Below are positions 8,598 to 19,815 of a stretch of DNA of 64,000 nucleotides, in pieces. A program made the position numbers and the translations under genes. How positions within the stretch are numbered: the stretch's first letter is position 1; every line of letters starts with the position of its first letter. Where the stretch lies: contig NZ_CP047569.1 of the NCBI RefSeq assembly GCF_009903625.1, positions 330,001 to 394,000 on the forward strand, given 5' to 3'. Source of the stretch: Microbulbifer sp. ALW1. GTDB taxonomy: Bacteria; Pseudomonadota; Gammaproteobacteria; Pseudomonadales; Cellvibrionaceae. The notes under the pieces were generated by a model, which worked only from the letters and a program-made list of their open reading frames with translations, did not search any database and had not been told where the DNA came from.

Positions 8598-11257
8598 TCA
8601 GTTGACCTGATAGCTGAAGTCACCCTCTTCATCAGCGCCCACGTGGATCGCTGTCACTTCCTCTCCTTTGGCCATCTTGTCCAGGCATTCACTGGCTAAT
8701 GAAGGCAGCAAGGTGCGGTTCAATATCACTTCGATATTGCGTGCACCGGTATCAGATTCCTGGCAGCGGGCGACGATATTGATCAATACATCGTCGTCAT
8801 AGCTGAAGCTGGCACCGTAATGCTCTTTCACGCGCTTCTCGATTCGACGCATATTGATCTTACAGATCTCTATCAGGTTCTCGTCATCCAACGGGTAATA
8901 CGCGATTACGTTGGCGCGACCGAGAAATGCCGGCTTGAACTTCTGCAACAGGTGCGGGCGAATATTGTCCAGCAAAACCTCGGGTTCCGGCTTTTCTTCC
9001 ACCTGACTGAAGATTGCCCGGATTGCATCTTCGCCGGCGTTGGACGTCATGATAATGACGGTGTTTTTGAAATCGATGTCCCGGCCTTCACCATCTTTGA
9101 TGGTGCCCTTGTCGAACAGGTTATAGAAAATATCCTGCACCCCCGGGTGCGCCTTTTCCATTTCGTCCAGCAGGATGACCGAGTAGGGCTTTCTGCGAGC
9201 CGCTTCCGTTAATACACCGCCTTCACCATAACCGACATATCCGGGAGGGGAGCCCAGCAGCATCGATACCTTGTGCTCTTCCTTGAATTCCGACATGTTG
9301 ATCGTGGTGATATTCTGCTCACCCCGAAAAGCTCATCGGCCAGTGCCAGGGCTGTCTCGGTCTTACCGACGCCACTGGTACCACAGAACATAAAGACGCC
9401 TACCGGTTTGCGTGGATCTGTCAGTCCGGCACGGGACGTACGGATCGCCTGGGCAACGGCTTCCAGGGCATGGGGCTGACCAATTACGCGCTGATTCAGG
9501 CGCTCTGCCAGGCTCTGCACCGCAACGATCTCATCGCTCACCATTTTACCTACCGGAATACCCGTCCAGTTGGCAATGACTTCAGCAATCGCCTGTTCAT
9601 CAACGGACGGTTGCATCAACGGCGTATCGCCTTGAATTTCTTGCAGCTGGACGGAAAGCGACTGCAATTGCTGCTTGAGGTCACCCATCAATGAAGGGTC
9701 AGCACTCTCGTCGCCGTTGCGCTGCTTGCTGAACTCCTCGTCAATCTGATCGCGCAGGGCGCGGATCTGGGTAATCAGCTCCAGCTCCTGCTGCTGCTGA
9801 CTTTGTAACTGTTCGAGTCTGGACTCTGCACTCGCCTTCTGCTCCTGCAGTTGTTGCAATTGCTCTTCATGCACCCCGGTAGCGGCATTTTCGCGCTCCA
9901 GCTTTTCAATGGTTCTTGTGGAGCCATTGATGATTCGCTGAGCGTCCTCGATGGCGCCCGGGGTCGCAGACTGGCTCAGGGCGACACGGGCACAAGCCGT
10001 ATCCAAAAGGCTGACCGACTTATCCGGCAGCTGGCGGCCTGGAATATAACGGTGGGAAAGGGTTACCGAGGCCACTACCGCTTCGTCCAGGATGCGAACC
10101 TTGTGGTGTGCTTCCAGACTGGCGGCTATGCCGCGCATCATGTCGATTGCCTTCTGCTCATCGGGCTCCTCTACCTTTACCACCTGGAAACGCCGGGTCA
10201 ATGCCGGGTCGCGCTCGAAATACTTTTTGTACTCCGCCCAGGTAGTCGCTGCGATGGTGCGCAGTTCGCCACGCGCCAGGGCAGGCTTGAGCAGGTTTGC
10301 CGCATCGCCCTGGCCTTCCTTTCCGCCAGCGCCGATCATGGTGTGCGCCTCATCGATGAACAGGATGATCGGCGTTACCGATGCGCGCACTTCTTCAATG
10401 ACGGACTTGAGGCGATTTTCAAACTCCCCTTTTACACTGGCGCCGGCCTGCAACAATCCGAGATCCAGCGTACGCACAGTAACGTCACGCAGTGGGGTGG
10501 GTACATCGCCACTGACGATCCGCAGTGCAAAACCTTCCACCACCGCCGTTTTACCAACCCCGGCCTCACCGGTGAGGATCGGATTGTTCTGGCGCCTGCG
10601 GGTGAGGATATCGATACATTGGCGAATTTCTTCATCCCGTCCCAGTACCGGGTCGATCTCGCCTTTGCGGGCGCGCTCGGTCAGGTTAACCGTGTATTTG
10701 TCCAGTGCAGGTGCCTTGCTGGCTGCCGCAGACACGGCTGCCGCTCCGGCGTCAGCGCTGCCACTGGCCAGGTGGTTGGACTCACCACTGTGCCCGTACA
10801 TGGCGCGAGCCGTTTCCCGGATAGATTCCGGCGCAATCGCTTTCAATTCCGGGCATGAATCCAGCAGCTGGCGACGGGATGTTTCTTCCAGCAGTAACGC
10901 GGCAAGTAAGTGACCGGAGCTAACGGCACGGTGGCCGTAATCGATAGAGGCCAGCATCCAGCCATTCTTCGCCCCTTCAACAATGGTGGGGGACAAGGCC
11001 GCCGGCCGACTGCTCCCGGACTTGAAGCGGGCAATACTGGTAGCCAACTGTTTGGCAAGATTGGATGGATTGACGTCGTGCTTTTCCAGCAGGTGGTACA
11101 AATCGGTGTCCGCCTGATCCAACAGCTTCAGTAGCCAGTGTTCCAGCTCTACATTGTATTGACTCTGTGCGAGGCACAAGCCGGCGGCCCCTTCCAGGGA
11201 GTCCCGCATATGCGGAGTCATGGTGTCCACGAGCCGTTTTAGATCGATGTTGATCAT
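8598..11257 (-). CDS. clpV: T6SS sheath-recycling AAA+ ATPase ClpV (TssH), interrupted by a -1 frameshift
   Basis: ClpV unfolds contracted TssBC sheath for reuse. Together the two frames encode a protein of about 886 residues, the normal family length. Frame one (start 11257) holds the N domain, AAA1 Walker A GEAGVGKT, Walker B ILFIDEAHT, the middle coiled coil, and AAA2 Walker A GTSGVGKTE up to ADELFG. Frame two resumes at INMSEFKEEHKVSMLLG and contains GSPPGYVGYGEGG, Walker B VILLDEMEKAHPG and the C-terminal domain to 8598. The break is at the C-tract 9322-9325 (GGGG on the coding strand). Five Gs would restore LFGGEQNITTINMSEF. Either the assembly lost a homopolymer base or the gene is inactivated in this strain. 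All other T6SS genes look intact, which favours an assembly error or a recent change. Confidence 0.9.
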
Positions 11258-11332
11258 GGTCTTTATTCCCTTTTTACCGTCCTTGTTATTCCCGATAGCG
11301 GGCGTAAATTTGAAAAGTCACATCATCGGTTT

Positions 11333-12496
11333 TCAAGCCGCGGGCAGTGCCTCATCCGGTGAAATCTGATCGGCGCTAAGATTGATATTTACGCACTCGT
11401 CGTGCTCCTGGTCACTGGACATATGCGTGTTCCAGCCCAGCAGTGGCTGGTGTTCACTGTCTGCGGCCAGCTGTACCGGCGCTACCTGGCCAGTGCCCAG
11501 TGTTACCGAGATTTCAAAATCCATCTCGATACCAGCGCTAAACTGGATAAACGACTTCAGCGCTTCCAGCTTGTCACTGCCGGGCGCAATGGTCATATGG
11601 TCCTCGTAGGCCATGGGTTCTATCACTACGCGGAATTTATTCTGCGCCTGAAAACAGTGGGTGCCCATAATGGTGTCTACGCCGAGGCAGTTGTTTACGC
11701 CCTGGGGGTACTCCGCGGAAGGGAGTCGCGTGAGGACATCTTCCGGTAACTCGTCCCACTGCCCCTGAAACTGCTCTATCGATACCTGCAGGCCAAAATA
11801 CTGCCGGATCATCCCTGCCAGTGCCGCAGCAGAGCACTGCTGGCGACCCAGGTGCCCCGCAAGACCGTAGAGGGCGTCGTCTGGCACTGGCATCCGGTAT
11901 CGCATTTCGCTGGTACCGAGACCTGCGACCGCGGCAAGTGCCTGCGTAAACGGGTCCGGTTCCCGGGTCTGGCGCAGGCGGCCGCGCTCATAATTCACCG
12001 GTAATTGATATTTATGCCAGGCCTGATAGAGAAGTGAGATGTTCCGGTGGTGAAAGACATCCAGAAAATCTCGCAGGGCGGCATTCTTTTCCCGTAATTC
12101 CCGGTGTACGACTTCGGTGAGGTAGTAAGGTGTAACGCCCTGGCTACCAATCAACCCGGCAAAGCCAATCTCCATCAGCCATTGCTTTTCGGCCTGATCA
12201 TCGCGCGTGGCAATTTCTTCGCTCCCGGAGATACTATCGCCGAGGTCGCGACTGGCCACCTTGAGCACATCGGCACCAACAAATGACAGGGACGTTTGCG
12301 CCTTGAAACGCACCAATTCCCGTGCAGGCGGTGCAGCACCGGCGAGTTGTTCCGATGCAAAATTATTGTTTTCCAATCCACCCGGCAAAACTGCCTGTTC
12401 AAGCAAACGTACCGCCTGAAAGAACTCAAAGCGGTAAGGTTCAGCCTGGAGCTGGTCGATTACACTAAGGCTTTGTCGCCGGCGCGAGGAGGCCAT
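11333..12496 (-). CDS. tssG: T6SS baseplate protein TssG
   Basis: TssG is a baseplate wedge subunit that binds TssF, TssE and TssK (ImpH/VasB family). The 387 residues carry the family opening (VIDQLQAEPYRFEFFQAVRLL), a middle LRDFLDVFHHRNISLLYQAW-type segment and YFGLQVSIEQF. The start at 12496 lies 37 bases inside the end of tssF, so translation is likely coupled. A 75-base gap separates it from clpV downstream. Confidence 0.95.
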   Translation of the reverse strand: MASSRRRQSLSVIDQLQAEPYRFEFFQAVRLLEQAVLPGGLENNNFASEQLAGAAPPARELVRFKAQTSLSFVGADVLKVASRDLGDSISGSEEIATRDDQAEKQWLMEIGFAGLIGSQGVTPYYLTEVVHRELREKNAALRDFLDVFHHRNISLLYQAWHKYQLPVNYERGRLRQTREPDPFTQALAAVAGLGTSEMRYRMPVPDDALYGLAGHLGRQQCSAAALAGMIRQYFGLQVSIEQFQGQWDELPEDVLTRLPSAEYPQGVNNCLGVDTIMGTHCFQAQNKFRVVIEPMAYEDHMTIAPGSDKLEALKSFIQFSAGIEMDFEISVTLGTGQVAPVQLAADSEHQPLLGWNTHMSSDQEHDECVNINLSADQISPDEALPAA

Positions 12497-14289
12497 CGCT
12501 TCAGTTCTCCGTCCCGACCGCTCTGCTTGGCGATCAACCTGGTGAAGGAATTAATAGAACAGTACAAACCAAGGAACCGTTCTATCACGCTGGCAAACAG
12601 CAGCGGGCTGGTACCCGTCAGCATCATGGAGTCCAGTTCCAGGGTCACTTCAGTACCCCGACAGAGGACGACACTGTGATCGATCTGGATCGGCGCCGTG
12701 ATTGGCCGGGTATCCAGCTTCAGCAGCGACTCGATCATGTTCCGGGTACTGCCGGAATTTCGAAAGTCATAGAGCCTGAATATTTCTTTGAGTACATCGC
12801 AGCCGCCGGCACCGCTCAGGGACAGGTGATTCAGGTTCAGGTGTGATACCAGCCGCCAGTAACCGCGCTCCCGTCGTGGCGGCCTGAGAGTGGCTGAGGG
12901 TGATACCACACAGCTGATGCGCTTGGCCGGCGCATCGCCATCCACGACAGAGAGATAAGGTTGCGCGTTGCCCGTAGGTAGTTTCTTGGGCAGGTTTCTA
13001 TTGCAGCAGGTGAGTTTGAGATCCAGGGTCTGATTGCTGACCTTGAGAGGGGAAAACTCCAGGTCGACCAGGCTGACCTCGACCTCAGATGCCTGCTCGT
13101 TGCGGTGTTCACCTTCAACCACATCTCGCCGGCGCATATACCAGAAAGCCGATTGGCGGGCCTGGTGCTGGCTATGCTGAATACCATAAAAAGGTCGATA
13201 ACCTGTGGTATTACCACTACTGTCCGTCGCGTTGACATCATCAATGGAGTAAACCTCGAGCCCCTCACTGCGACGGACATCAGGGACCACATGATAGCTG
13301 TATTCGGTATGTGTCAACGGAATCGGGTCGGCACTGTGACGGAAAAGATTCACCACTGGGGCACAACCCAGGGCAAACATGCTGGGTGCTAATTGTTTTT
13401 CCAGCTCATCGTGCGTCTCCGACAGGTAAAAATACAGATTCAGCGTATCGGTATAGTTTACGTCGATGGCGTCGGCCAACGACACAATATCCACGAAATG
13501 GAATTTCTCCGGAAACGCAAAATACTCGGTCAGTAACCGGTAACCCATAAAGGCCGTGTCTGGATAGGGCAGCAATCCCTCGTCCGGCTCCAGGCCTACC
13601 TGGCGAATGCTATCCGGTTCCAGCTTCACCGGCTTCGGGTCGCCTTCACCGGTGGCGGCGACGATTTTTACACACTTGCTCAGTAACAGGTCGTAGAGGT
13701 CGTAAATATGGCTCGGTTGCCCACGCAGAAAAAAGCGCAGCTTTTCCGGCTTCAATTCTGAAAAGGAAATATCACTACTAAATGTCTTTAAGGATAACTT
13801 GAGTACCGCATTGGCGCCCTGGATCTCATTACAGCCCGGTGCAATAAAGGGCCTCGGCATCAGACTGGCGCTTTCTACCTGAAACGGACAGATATCAGCG
13901 GGATAGCGACTGGTGAAGCGACAGGTCTGCCCCTGAAAACTCTCACTCTCCAGCAGCGTATCAGCCTCCATAGTAACGATCGCATCCAGGTCCTGCTCCG
14001 GTTCAAACTGGATGATCGCGCAGGAGGGAATTGGCCGTAAGTAATGGGGGTACAATGTCTCCAGCATTGCATCGGTCAGCTCGGGAAAATCGTCGTTCAG
14101 CTTTTGCTGGACCCGGGCGTTCATATAGGCAAAGCCGGATAACAGGCGGCCTACCAAGGGGTCATCAACGGTATCGGTATCCAATTGCAGGCGCGAAGCG
14201 GCCGCCGGGTGCATACGTGCAAACTCGCCCGCGGTCTGCTGGACAAAAGCCAGCTCTCGCTCGTACAGGTCGATCAGTTTTTCACTCAT
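12460..14289 (-). CDS. tssF: T6SS baseplate protein TssF
   Basis: TssF (ImpG/VasA family) forms the baseplate wedge with TssG. The 609-residue length is typical. Family signatures are the start LIDLYERELAFVQQ, then FARMHPAAASRLQL, DPLVGRLLSGFAYMNARV and LYPHYLRPIPSCAIIQF within the first 115 residues, and later GYRLLTEYFAFPEKFHFVD. Its ATG shares one base with the tssE stop (TAATG), and its end overlaps tssG, as in a tightly coupled operon. Confidence 0.95.
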   Translation of the reverse strand: MSEKLIDLYERELAFVQQTAGEFARMHPAAASRLQLDTDTVDDPLVGRLLSGFAYMNARVQQKLNDDFPELTDAMLETLYPHYLRPIPSCAIIQFEPEQDLDAIVTMEADTLLESESFQGQTCRFTSRYPADICPFQVESASLMPRPFIAPGCNEIQGANAVLKLSLKTFSSDISFSELKPEKLRFFLRGQPSHIYDLYDLLLSKCVKIVAATGEGDPKPVKLEPDSIRQVGLEPDEGLLPYPDTAFMGYRLLTEYFAFPEKFHFVDIVSLADAIDVNYTDTLNLYFYLSETHDELEKQLAPSMFALGCAPVVNLFRHSADPIPLTHTEYSYHVVPDVRRSEGLEVYSIDDVNATDSSGNTTGYRPFYGIQHSQHQARQSAFWYMRRRDVVEGEHRNEQASEVEVSLVDLEFSPLKVSNQTLDLKLTCCNRNLPKKLPTGNAQPYLSVVDGDAPAKRISCVVSPSATLRPPRRERGYWRLVSHLNLNHLSLSGAGGCDVLKEIFRLYDFRNSGSTRNMIESLLKLDTRPITAPIQIDHSVVLCRGTEVTLELDSMMLTGTSPLLFASVIERFLGLYCSINSFTRLIAKQSGRDGELKRWPPRAGDKALV

Positions 14290-14762
14290 TACATAATCTC
14301 CGAAACATCGACCAGCTGTGTCACCGGGTTCAGTGCCGAGTCGAACACAATGACTTCGGACGCCGGATTGATATGCAGCACCGCTTCCACACGAAACCGG
14401 ATACTCGGATCTTCAACGTCAACGTTCTGCTGGGTAGTGACCTTGACCGAACGTATACGCGGCTCAAAATTGATGATGGTGCGCTCAATTTCACGGCAGA
14501 AGCGCTTGCGACTCTCTGCGGACGACAAATTGATCGTCGACAGGTCGGGCAGGCCGAAATTGATATTCGAGCACTCGAGGTTTTCATGGCTTTCTGGCGC
14601 GGACAGGCAGCGGAAGCGGGTATTGAACAGGTACTCAAGATCCCGGCGCACCCCCTCCCGCAACTGGCGCAACACCTGGTGAGGACGATTGAGGTCCATA
14701 CCACCGGACGATGTCAGCAAGCGATCCAGTAGTGGTGCCAGTAAACGTTTTTCCCTGCTCAT
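14289..14762 (-). CDS. tssE: T6SS baseplate gp25-like protein TssE
   Basis: TssE resembles phage T4 gp25 and starts sheath polymerisation at the baseplate. The 157 residues show LLAPLLDRLL near the start, the paired helices LRQLREGVRRDLEYLFNTR, and the C-terminal core FEPRIRSVKV followed by RFRVEAVLHINP. Both ends share single bases with neighbouring genes (TAATG junctions), so its synthesis is linked to theirs. Confidence 0.93.
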   Translation of the reverse strand: MSREKRLLAPLLDRLLTSSGGMDLNRPHQVLRQLREGVRRDLEYLFNTRFRCLSAPESHENLECSNINFGLPDLSTINLSSAESRKRFCREIERTIINFEPRIRSVKVTTQQNVDVEDPSIRFRVEAVLHINPASEVIVFDSALNPVTQLVDVSEIM

Positions 14763-16279
14763 TAGCTCACTGCCCCCACACCGATCTGCGACAGGGCTGT
14801 GGTCAACTTCAATTCCGACACCAGGTGATCCACGGTGTAGTGGCTCTTCAGGTGAATCACACTTTGATAACTGCCTGGTTTGCCGGGCTCATCGACCACC
14901 CGGACCCGCGCCTCACGCAAGGGGTAGCGTGCGAGCATTTCCCAGGACAGGTCATCCCGGCCGGTGGTGTAGCGATCCATCCACTGTTGCAGTTGCCGCT
15001 CGCAATCGGCGGCATTCAGATAAGCGCCGACCTTGTCCCGGATCATTACTTTGATGTAGTGGGCAAAGCGCGACGCACAGAGTATCTGCTGCAACATACT
15101 GCTGATGCGGGCATTGGCTGTTGCCGACTTAGAGTTGTACTGTTTTGGTCGCTGCAGTGACGGTGCGCTATTGAAGGCGCTATAGGGCGAGTCGTAGCAG
15201 TGACAAAGGCAGGTAAAGCCGAGGTCACTCAGTTCCCGCTCGGCAAAGTCAGTCACGAGGATGGAGGTCGACATACGTACCGTCTGGGGGCTACTGTCCA
15301 CCCCGTAGGCTACAGTGGGCAACTGGGTTACCAATCCGCCGCCCAGGTGATCGCGCGCGACGCCACGGATGTGGGAGAACCAGCCAACATCGTCAAACTC
15401 GCGAATGAGCACCGTCCCCATCGCAAACACCGCGTTGCCCCACAGGTAGTTACGGCTGTGTACCGCGGCAACCTCTTCGCGGAAGCGCAGACCACCGTAT
15501 GCGGAAAACCCGACACTATAGGGTTGACGCATCAGGACCTGGGGCAGAGTAATACCAACGAATCGACTGTCTTCTAGATCCCGAAGACTGTTCCAGCGAA
15601 TATATTGTTTCTGGCGAAACACTTCCGCGAAATCGATGGGTTTGGCAAGGTCGTCAAAATTGTCGACCCCGAACAGTTGCGGTGTGGCGCTGCAGATAAA
15701 GGGCGCAAATGCGGCTGCCGCCGTATGCGCTATCCCCTGCAGGGTAAACACATCATCGTAGGGGTGGCCATCAAATGGTTGATGGGATACGTAGTAATCA
15801 CCGATCAACAGCCCGAACGGCGTTCCGCCAGGAGTTCCGAATTCTTCGTTGTAAATCAGATGGAAAAAGCCAGACTGGTCGAAATCCGGTGCCCTTTCGA
15901 TATCGCGGGACAAATCTTTCCAGCTGACATCCAAAAGCTTGGTCTTGATATTCTCCGCGCTGGGCGTCTGGTGAATCAGCATTGAAAGGCCGCGCCAACT
16001 GGCCTCCAGACGCTGAAAACGCGGGTGGTGCAGAATACTGTTCAACTGATCACAGATCAGCTCATCCAGCTCACCAATGATTTGATTCAGCCACTGGCGA
16101 ACACTGTAGCGCTCGGCATTGGCACAGCTGCACAATTCGAGCAGCCAGTATTCAAAGGCGAATAATTCGTCCGGCTCATTCAGGAATTTCTGCAATGGCT
16201 CGCGGTCACTGCCCAGAACAGCAGTCGATAACAGATAATCTGTTTCTGTGGCGTCTTTTGCAGATGGAATGGAAGCCAA
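14762..16279 (-). CDS. Second TssC-family protein (ImpD-like sheath paralogue)
   Basis: This 505-residue member of the VipB/TssC family is encoded just downstream of canonical tssC. Shared signatures are FQRLEASWRGLSMLI, EEFGTPGGTPFGLLIGDYYV, YIRWNSLRDLEDSRFVGITL, REVAAVHSRNYLWGNAVFAM (here starting REEVAAV) and ASRFAHYIKVMIRDKVG. It differs from the 16393 gene in having no Glu/Gln-rich start and in many surface positions. Rhizobium imp loci carry a comparable impC-impD pair. A minor sheath or baseplate-proximal role is possible but unproven. A 113-base gap precedes it. Confidence 0.85.
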   Translation of the reverse strand: MASIPSAKDATETDYLLSTAVLGSDREPLQKFLNEPDELFAFEYWLLELCSCANAERYSVRQWLNQIIGELDELICDQLNSILHHPRFQRLEASWRGLSMLIHQTPSAENIKTKLLDVSWKDLSRDIERAPDFDQSGFFHLIYNEEFGTPGGTPFGLLIGDYYVSHQPFDGHPYDDVFTLQGIAHTAAAAFAPFICSATPQLFGVDNFDDLAKPIDFAEVFRQKQYIRWNSLRDLEDSRFVGITLPQVLMRQPYSVGFSAYGGLRFREEVAAVHSRNYLWGNAVFAMGTVLIREFDDVGWFSHIRGVARDHLGGGLVTQLPTVAYGVDSSPQTVRMSTSILVTDFAERELSDLGFTCLCHCYDSPYSAFNSAPSLQRPKQYNSKSATANARISSMLQQILCASRFAHYIKVMIRDKVGAYLNAADCERQLQQWMDRYTTGRDDLSWEMLARYPLREARVRVVDEPGKPGSYQSVIHLKSHYTVDHLVSELKLTTALSQIGVGAVS

Positions 16280-16392
16280 GACGGGCTCTCCCGGAGCGAG
16301 ATACAGGGATGACGGGTGTCAGACAACCGGTGTCGGATGTCAAATCATGGCGCCGAATGGTTGCGGCCGCCCTCGGGGCGGCCGCCTGCGAT

Positions 16393-17880
16393 TTATCCCG
16401 CGGTGGGGATATTCGCGACCATGCGCATGGAAGTCGTCAGTTCTTCCATTTGCAACCAGGGCTTGAGGTAGGCCACAGCACTGTAGCAGCCGGGCTGTCC
16501 TGGGATTTCCTTCACTTCAACACGCGCCTCAGCCAGCGGGTACTTGGCTTTCATTTCCGCGCTCGCGTCCGGATTCGAGTTGGTGTACTGGGAAATCCAT
16601 TTGTTCAACCAGCGCTCACAGTCACCGGCTTCCATAAAGGAACCCACTTTGTCGCGGGCCATTACTTTCAGATAATGGGCGATACGCGAAGTGGCCATCA
16701 AATAGGGCAGACGAGCAGAGATTGACGCGTTGGCAGTGGCATCCGGGTTATCAAACACCTTGGGCTTCTGCGCGCTCTGGGAGCCGAAGAACACCGAGTA
16801 ATCGGTATTCTTGTAGTGACACAGAGGCAGGAAGCCCTGATTACTGAGCTCCGCTTCCCGGCGGTCGGTAATGCCGACTTCGGTAGGACACTTCTGGTCC
16901 AGGTCGCCGTCGTCGCTTTTGAACACATGCGTAGGCAGGCCCTCGACCTTACCACCACCCTCGGCTCCGCGAATCGCGGTACACCAGGAGTTTTCTGCAA
17001 ACGCTTTGGTCATGGTGGTTCCCATAACATAAGCGGCATTCATCCAGCAGTACTGGTCGTGCTCGGCGGGCTTGGATACACCGGACTCATCGACCTCAAA
17101 CTCCTCAAAGTTGAAGGACTCGACCGGCTTGGTATTGGCGCCGTAAGGGGTACGCGCCAGGGTGCGCGGCATTACCAGCGTTACAAAACGGGAGTCGTCA
17201 CTGTCGCGGAAACTGCGCCACTTGATGTATTCGCCAGACTCGAAGATACCGCCGAGATCGCGCGGCTTGGACAGCTCGGTAAAGTCGCCGAACCCAAACA
17301 TACCCGCGCCTGCGGCAGAAATGAATGGGCAGAAACCTGCAGCAGCTACGTTGGACATTTTGCTGAGCAGCTCGACGTCTTCCGGGTGGCTGGTGAACTC
17401 GAAGTCACCAATCATGCTGCCGAACGGCTCGCCACCGGCGGTGCCGAATTCCTCTTCGTAGATCTTTTTGAAGGTCTGGCTCTGGTCAAACTCCACCGCT
17501 TTGTCCAGGTCCCGGAAGAGTTCACGCTTGGTGATGTTCATCATGCGAATCTTCAGCGTGGAGCCAGTTTCGCTGTTCATCACCAGATGATTCAAGCCGC
17601 GCCAGGAACCTTCCAGTTTTTGGAATTTTTCATCGTGCAGGATCGCAGACAGTTGCTTTGACATTGCCTGATCAATGGCATGCACCGCCTGATTGATGGT
17701 TTGAGTCAGGTTGCGATCCCAGGTGACGGTGCCTTTCAAAACTTGCTGAGTCAGGTTGGCAATCAGATCCTGGGCTTCTTCCGGCTGAGTCTGCTTGGTT
17801 GCAGAAATAGCCTGCTCCAGCAGACTGACCGATTGCTCTTCCGTTTCCTGTTCCGCTACATTTTCAACTTCGGTGCTCAT
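16393..17880 (-). CDS. tssC: T6SS sheath large subunit TssC (VipB)
   Basis: Canonical large subunit of the contractile sheath, which assembles with TssB around the Hcp tube. The 495 residues show [67 protein letters not shown] and the closing [38 protein letters not shown]. Its ATG overlaps the tssB stop by one base, matching the one-to-one partnership of the two products. Confidence 0.96.
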   Translation of the reverse strand: MSTEVENVAEQETEEQSVSLLEQAISATKQTQPEEAQDLIANLTQQVLKGTVTWDRNLTQTINQAVHAIDQAMSKQLSAILHDEKFQKLEGSWRGLNHLVMNSETGSTLKIRMMNITKRELFRDLDKAVEFDQSQTFKKIYEEEFGTAGGEPFGSMIGDFEFTSHPEDVELLSKMSNVAAAGFCPFISAAGAGMFGFGDFTELSKPRDLGGIFESGEYIKWRSFRDSDDSRFVTLVMPRTLARTPYGANTKPVESFNFEEFEVDESGVSKPAEHDQYCWMNAAYVMGTTMTKAFAENSWCTAIRGAEGGGKVEGLPTHVFKSDDGDLDQKCPTEVGITDRREAELSNQGFLPLCHYKNTDYSVFFGSQSAQKPKVFDNPDATANASISARLPYLMATSRIAHYLKVMARDKVGSFMEAGDCERWLNKWISQYTNSNPDASAEMKAKYPLAEARVEVKEIPGQPGCYSAVAYLKPWLQMEELTTSMRMVANIPTAG

Positions 17881-18398
17881 TACGCATCCTCTCCCTTGTC
17901 TTCACCGAGACCCAACTGTTCGGAAATCGCGCCTACGTTTTCGGTGCTTTTGAGAATATCTTCCAGAACCTTTTCCAGCTCTTCTGAGCGGTCCGCCTTG
18001 CTCAAAAGGTCACGCAGCTTGCTGCGGGCTTCCAGCAGCTGTTTGAGCGGCTCGATCTGCTCAACGATCTGCTCTGGAGAGAAGTCATCCATGTGATTGA
18101 AGTCGAGGTCCACCGCCATTTTGCTGCCGTCACCGGCCAGGGTGTTCTCAACCTGCAGGTTCAATTTTGGATTTACCTTGCTCATCACATCATTGAAGTT
18201 GTCACGGTCAATCTGGACGAACTTGCGCTCTTTAAGCGCCTTGCGGTTCTCCATGTTGTCACCGGAGTAATCTCCCATGACACCGGTAACAAAAGGCAAT
18301 TCCTTTTTCTGCTCAGCGCCATTGGTTTCAACATCATAAGTAATGTGAACACGCGGCTTGCGCACACGCTTCAGTTTGTTGTGAATACTCTCGGACAT
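17880..18398 (-). CDS. tssB: T6SS sheath small subunit TssB (VipA)
   Basis: Small sheath subunit and binding partner of TssC. The 172 residues are standard for the family: [20 protein letters not shown] near the start, the conserved [11 protein letters not shown] turn, RKFVQID-like [16 protein letters not shown], and the [18 protein letters not shown] helix that interlocks with TssC. A purine-rich GGAGACC ribosome site lies upstream of ATG 18398. Confidence 0.96.
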   Translation of the reverse strand: MSESIHNKLKRVRKPRVHITYDVETNGAEQKKELPFVTGVMGDYSGDNMENRKALKERKFVQIDRDNFNDVMSKVNPKLNLQVENTLAGDGSKMAVDLDFNHMDDFSPEQIVEQIEPLKQLLEARSKLRDLLSKADRSEELEKVLEDILKSTENVGAISEQLGLGEDKGEDA

Positions 18399-18445
18399 CA
18401 GGGTCTCCTTTCCTCAATACGGGGATGGTGATGATTAGGTCGAAT

Positions 18446-19720
18446 TTACCAACTGGTTTCGGCTACAGGGGTCTCTTCTTTTGTTTCCCACCCACTATCT
18501 TGCTGGTCTGGGTCACTGGTTGCCGCCGGGGCACTGGAAGCGGGAGATGCTTCCCGCGGCGCCGGGGGTGCTACATAACGCTGGCTATCGGAACCATCCA
18601 ACTTCACCCCGGTAAGCTGTGAATACAGGGCTCTGGATTGATCGTCGGGCAGCAATTCGGTCATTAGCTCTGCCACCGTCATACGCCCCCAGCTGATCAG
18701 GCGCTCCAGGCCCGGGGCAAGCGGTGTGTGAGGCTCGTAAGTTCGGAAATATTTCGCGGCCTTTTCCAGTAACAGCAAGGCATCTTCACGGGAGGCCACC
18801 GCACCGTTTGGTACCGCGATCAACTGGGAAATGGGGGCGGAAACTTCTCCGGTCGCGGCCGCAGAACTAACTTCTGCCGCAGTCGCCTCTGCCACAGGCT
18901 CAGCAACAGCCAGAGATTCCAATTGTGCTTTGTAGATAAAGCGCGTGGTGCGCAGCACCTCATCCAGCAGTGCACTGATATTTGAATGTGGCGGTGCGTC
19001 GTGACCGCAGTGCTCACGCAGTTTTTCATTGATACTTTTGTAACGCGCCAGGGCCTCTTCCAGGGTTTCTACCAGATCCTGCGCCCATTGCGCGCCCGCA
19101 CTCTGAACACATTGTTCAAATTCAGCGAGGCTGTAACCCAGAGTTTCAACGCGCGCCGCCTTTGCATCATCATCCGCAATTCGATCCGCGTCCCGCGCCT
19201 GCTGGTAATGGAAGAAAGAGAAGCCACCGAAATCACCTTCCGGCGTGATATCTGCATTGCGAATAGGCATCAACAAAGTGCCATCGGCACCGTCACCATT
19301 GAGACCGGTCAATGGTGCAACTTTGGTCTCGATACCATCCTCATCCGGCTCTGGATATAAGTTATCCCAATAGCCATCGATGAGGCGGTCGATCAGGTCA
19401 ATGCCATCACGCAAGCCGGGAAAGCCGTGTAGCCGAATCAGGGACTCGGCATACCAGCTCGCGACTTCAAGGTCTTTACTTTTTTCTTTGAGAATTTTTT
19501 CAGCGGTTTTGGAAACATCCCGCCAGGGCGCCATCAGGTCGGTATCGCCCTCATCAAACATGGCCGAGCGCTCAGCGGCGCGGGCACTATTTCTGGCGTC
19601 CTTGATGGTGTAGTAATCGGAGGTGGGCGAACGATCGGTGCGAATGTCCTCTCCCTGTGCCAAATCGCCAGAAATGGCCTGGGTAAGTGCATCAAGATCA
19701 ATCACGTTGGCAAATGCCAT
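18446..19720 (-). CDS. tssA: T6SS assembly protein TssA (ImpA)
   Basis: TssA organises baseplate assembly and sheath growth. The N-terminal ImpA domain (about residues 15-135) is clear: PTSDYYTIKDARNSARAAER, APWRDVSKTAEKIL, DLEVASWYAESLIRLHGFPG, YWDNLYPEPDEDGIE. A middle helical domain and the C-terminal segment ISWGRMTVAELMTELLPDD follow. The last 45 residues are Ala/Pro-rich and low complexity. It precedes tssB by 47 bases. Confidence 0.92.
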   Translation of the reverse strand: MAFANVIDLDALTQAISGDLAQGEDIRTDRSPTSDYYTIKDARNSARAAERSAMFDEGDTDLMAPWRDVSKTAEKILKEKSKDLEVASWYAESLIRLHGFPGLRDGIDLIDRLIDGYWDNLYPEPDEDGIETKVAPLTGLNGDGADGTLLMPIRNADITPEGDFGGFSFFHYQQARDADRIADDDAKAARVETLGYSLAEFEQCVQSAGAQWAQDLVETLEEALARYKSINEKLREHCGHDAPPHSNISALLDEVLRTTRFIYKAQLESLAVAEPVAEATAAEVSSAAATGEVSAPISQLIAVPNGAVASREDALLLLEKAAKYFRTYEPHTPLAPGLERLISWGRMTVAELMTELLPDDQSRALYSQLTGVKLDGSDSQRYVAPPAPREASPASSAPAATSDPDQQDSGWETKEETPVAETSW

Positions 19721-19815
19721 GAGAATTCCTTTTCAGTTAGGTCGTCTAGACCACAACAGATCAAACCGGACAATCTGAATGATCGGATTCAATCAACAGA
19801 TTTCATAATCCATTA

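Noticed and set aside
9851..10858. 335-codon plus-strand frame opposite clpV
   Set aside because: It is fully antisense to conserved AAA+ sequence and has no domain signal of its own.
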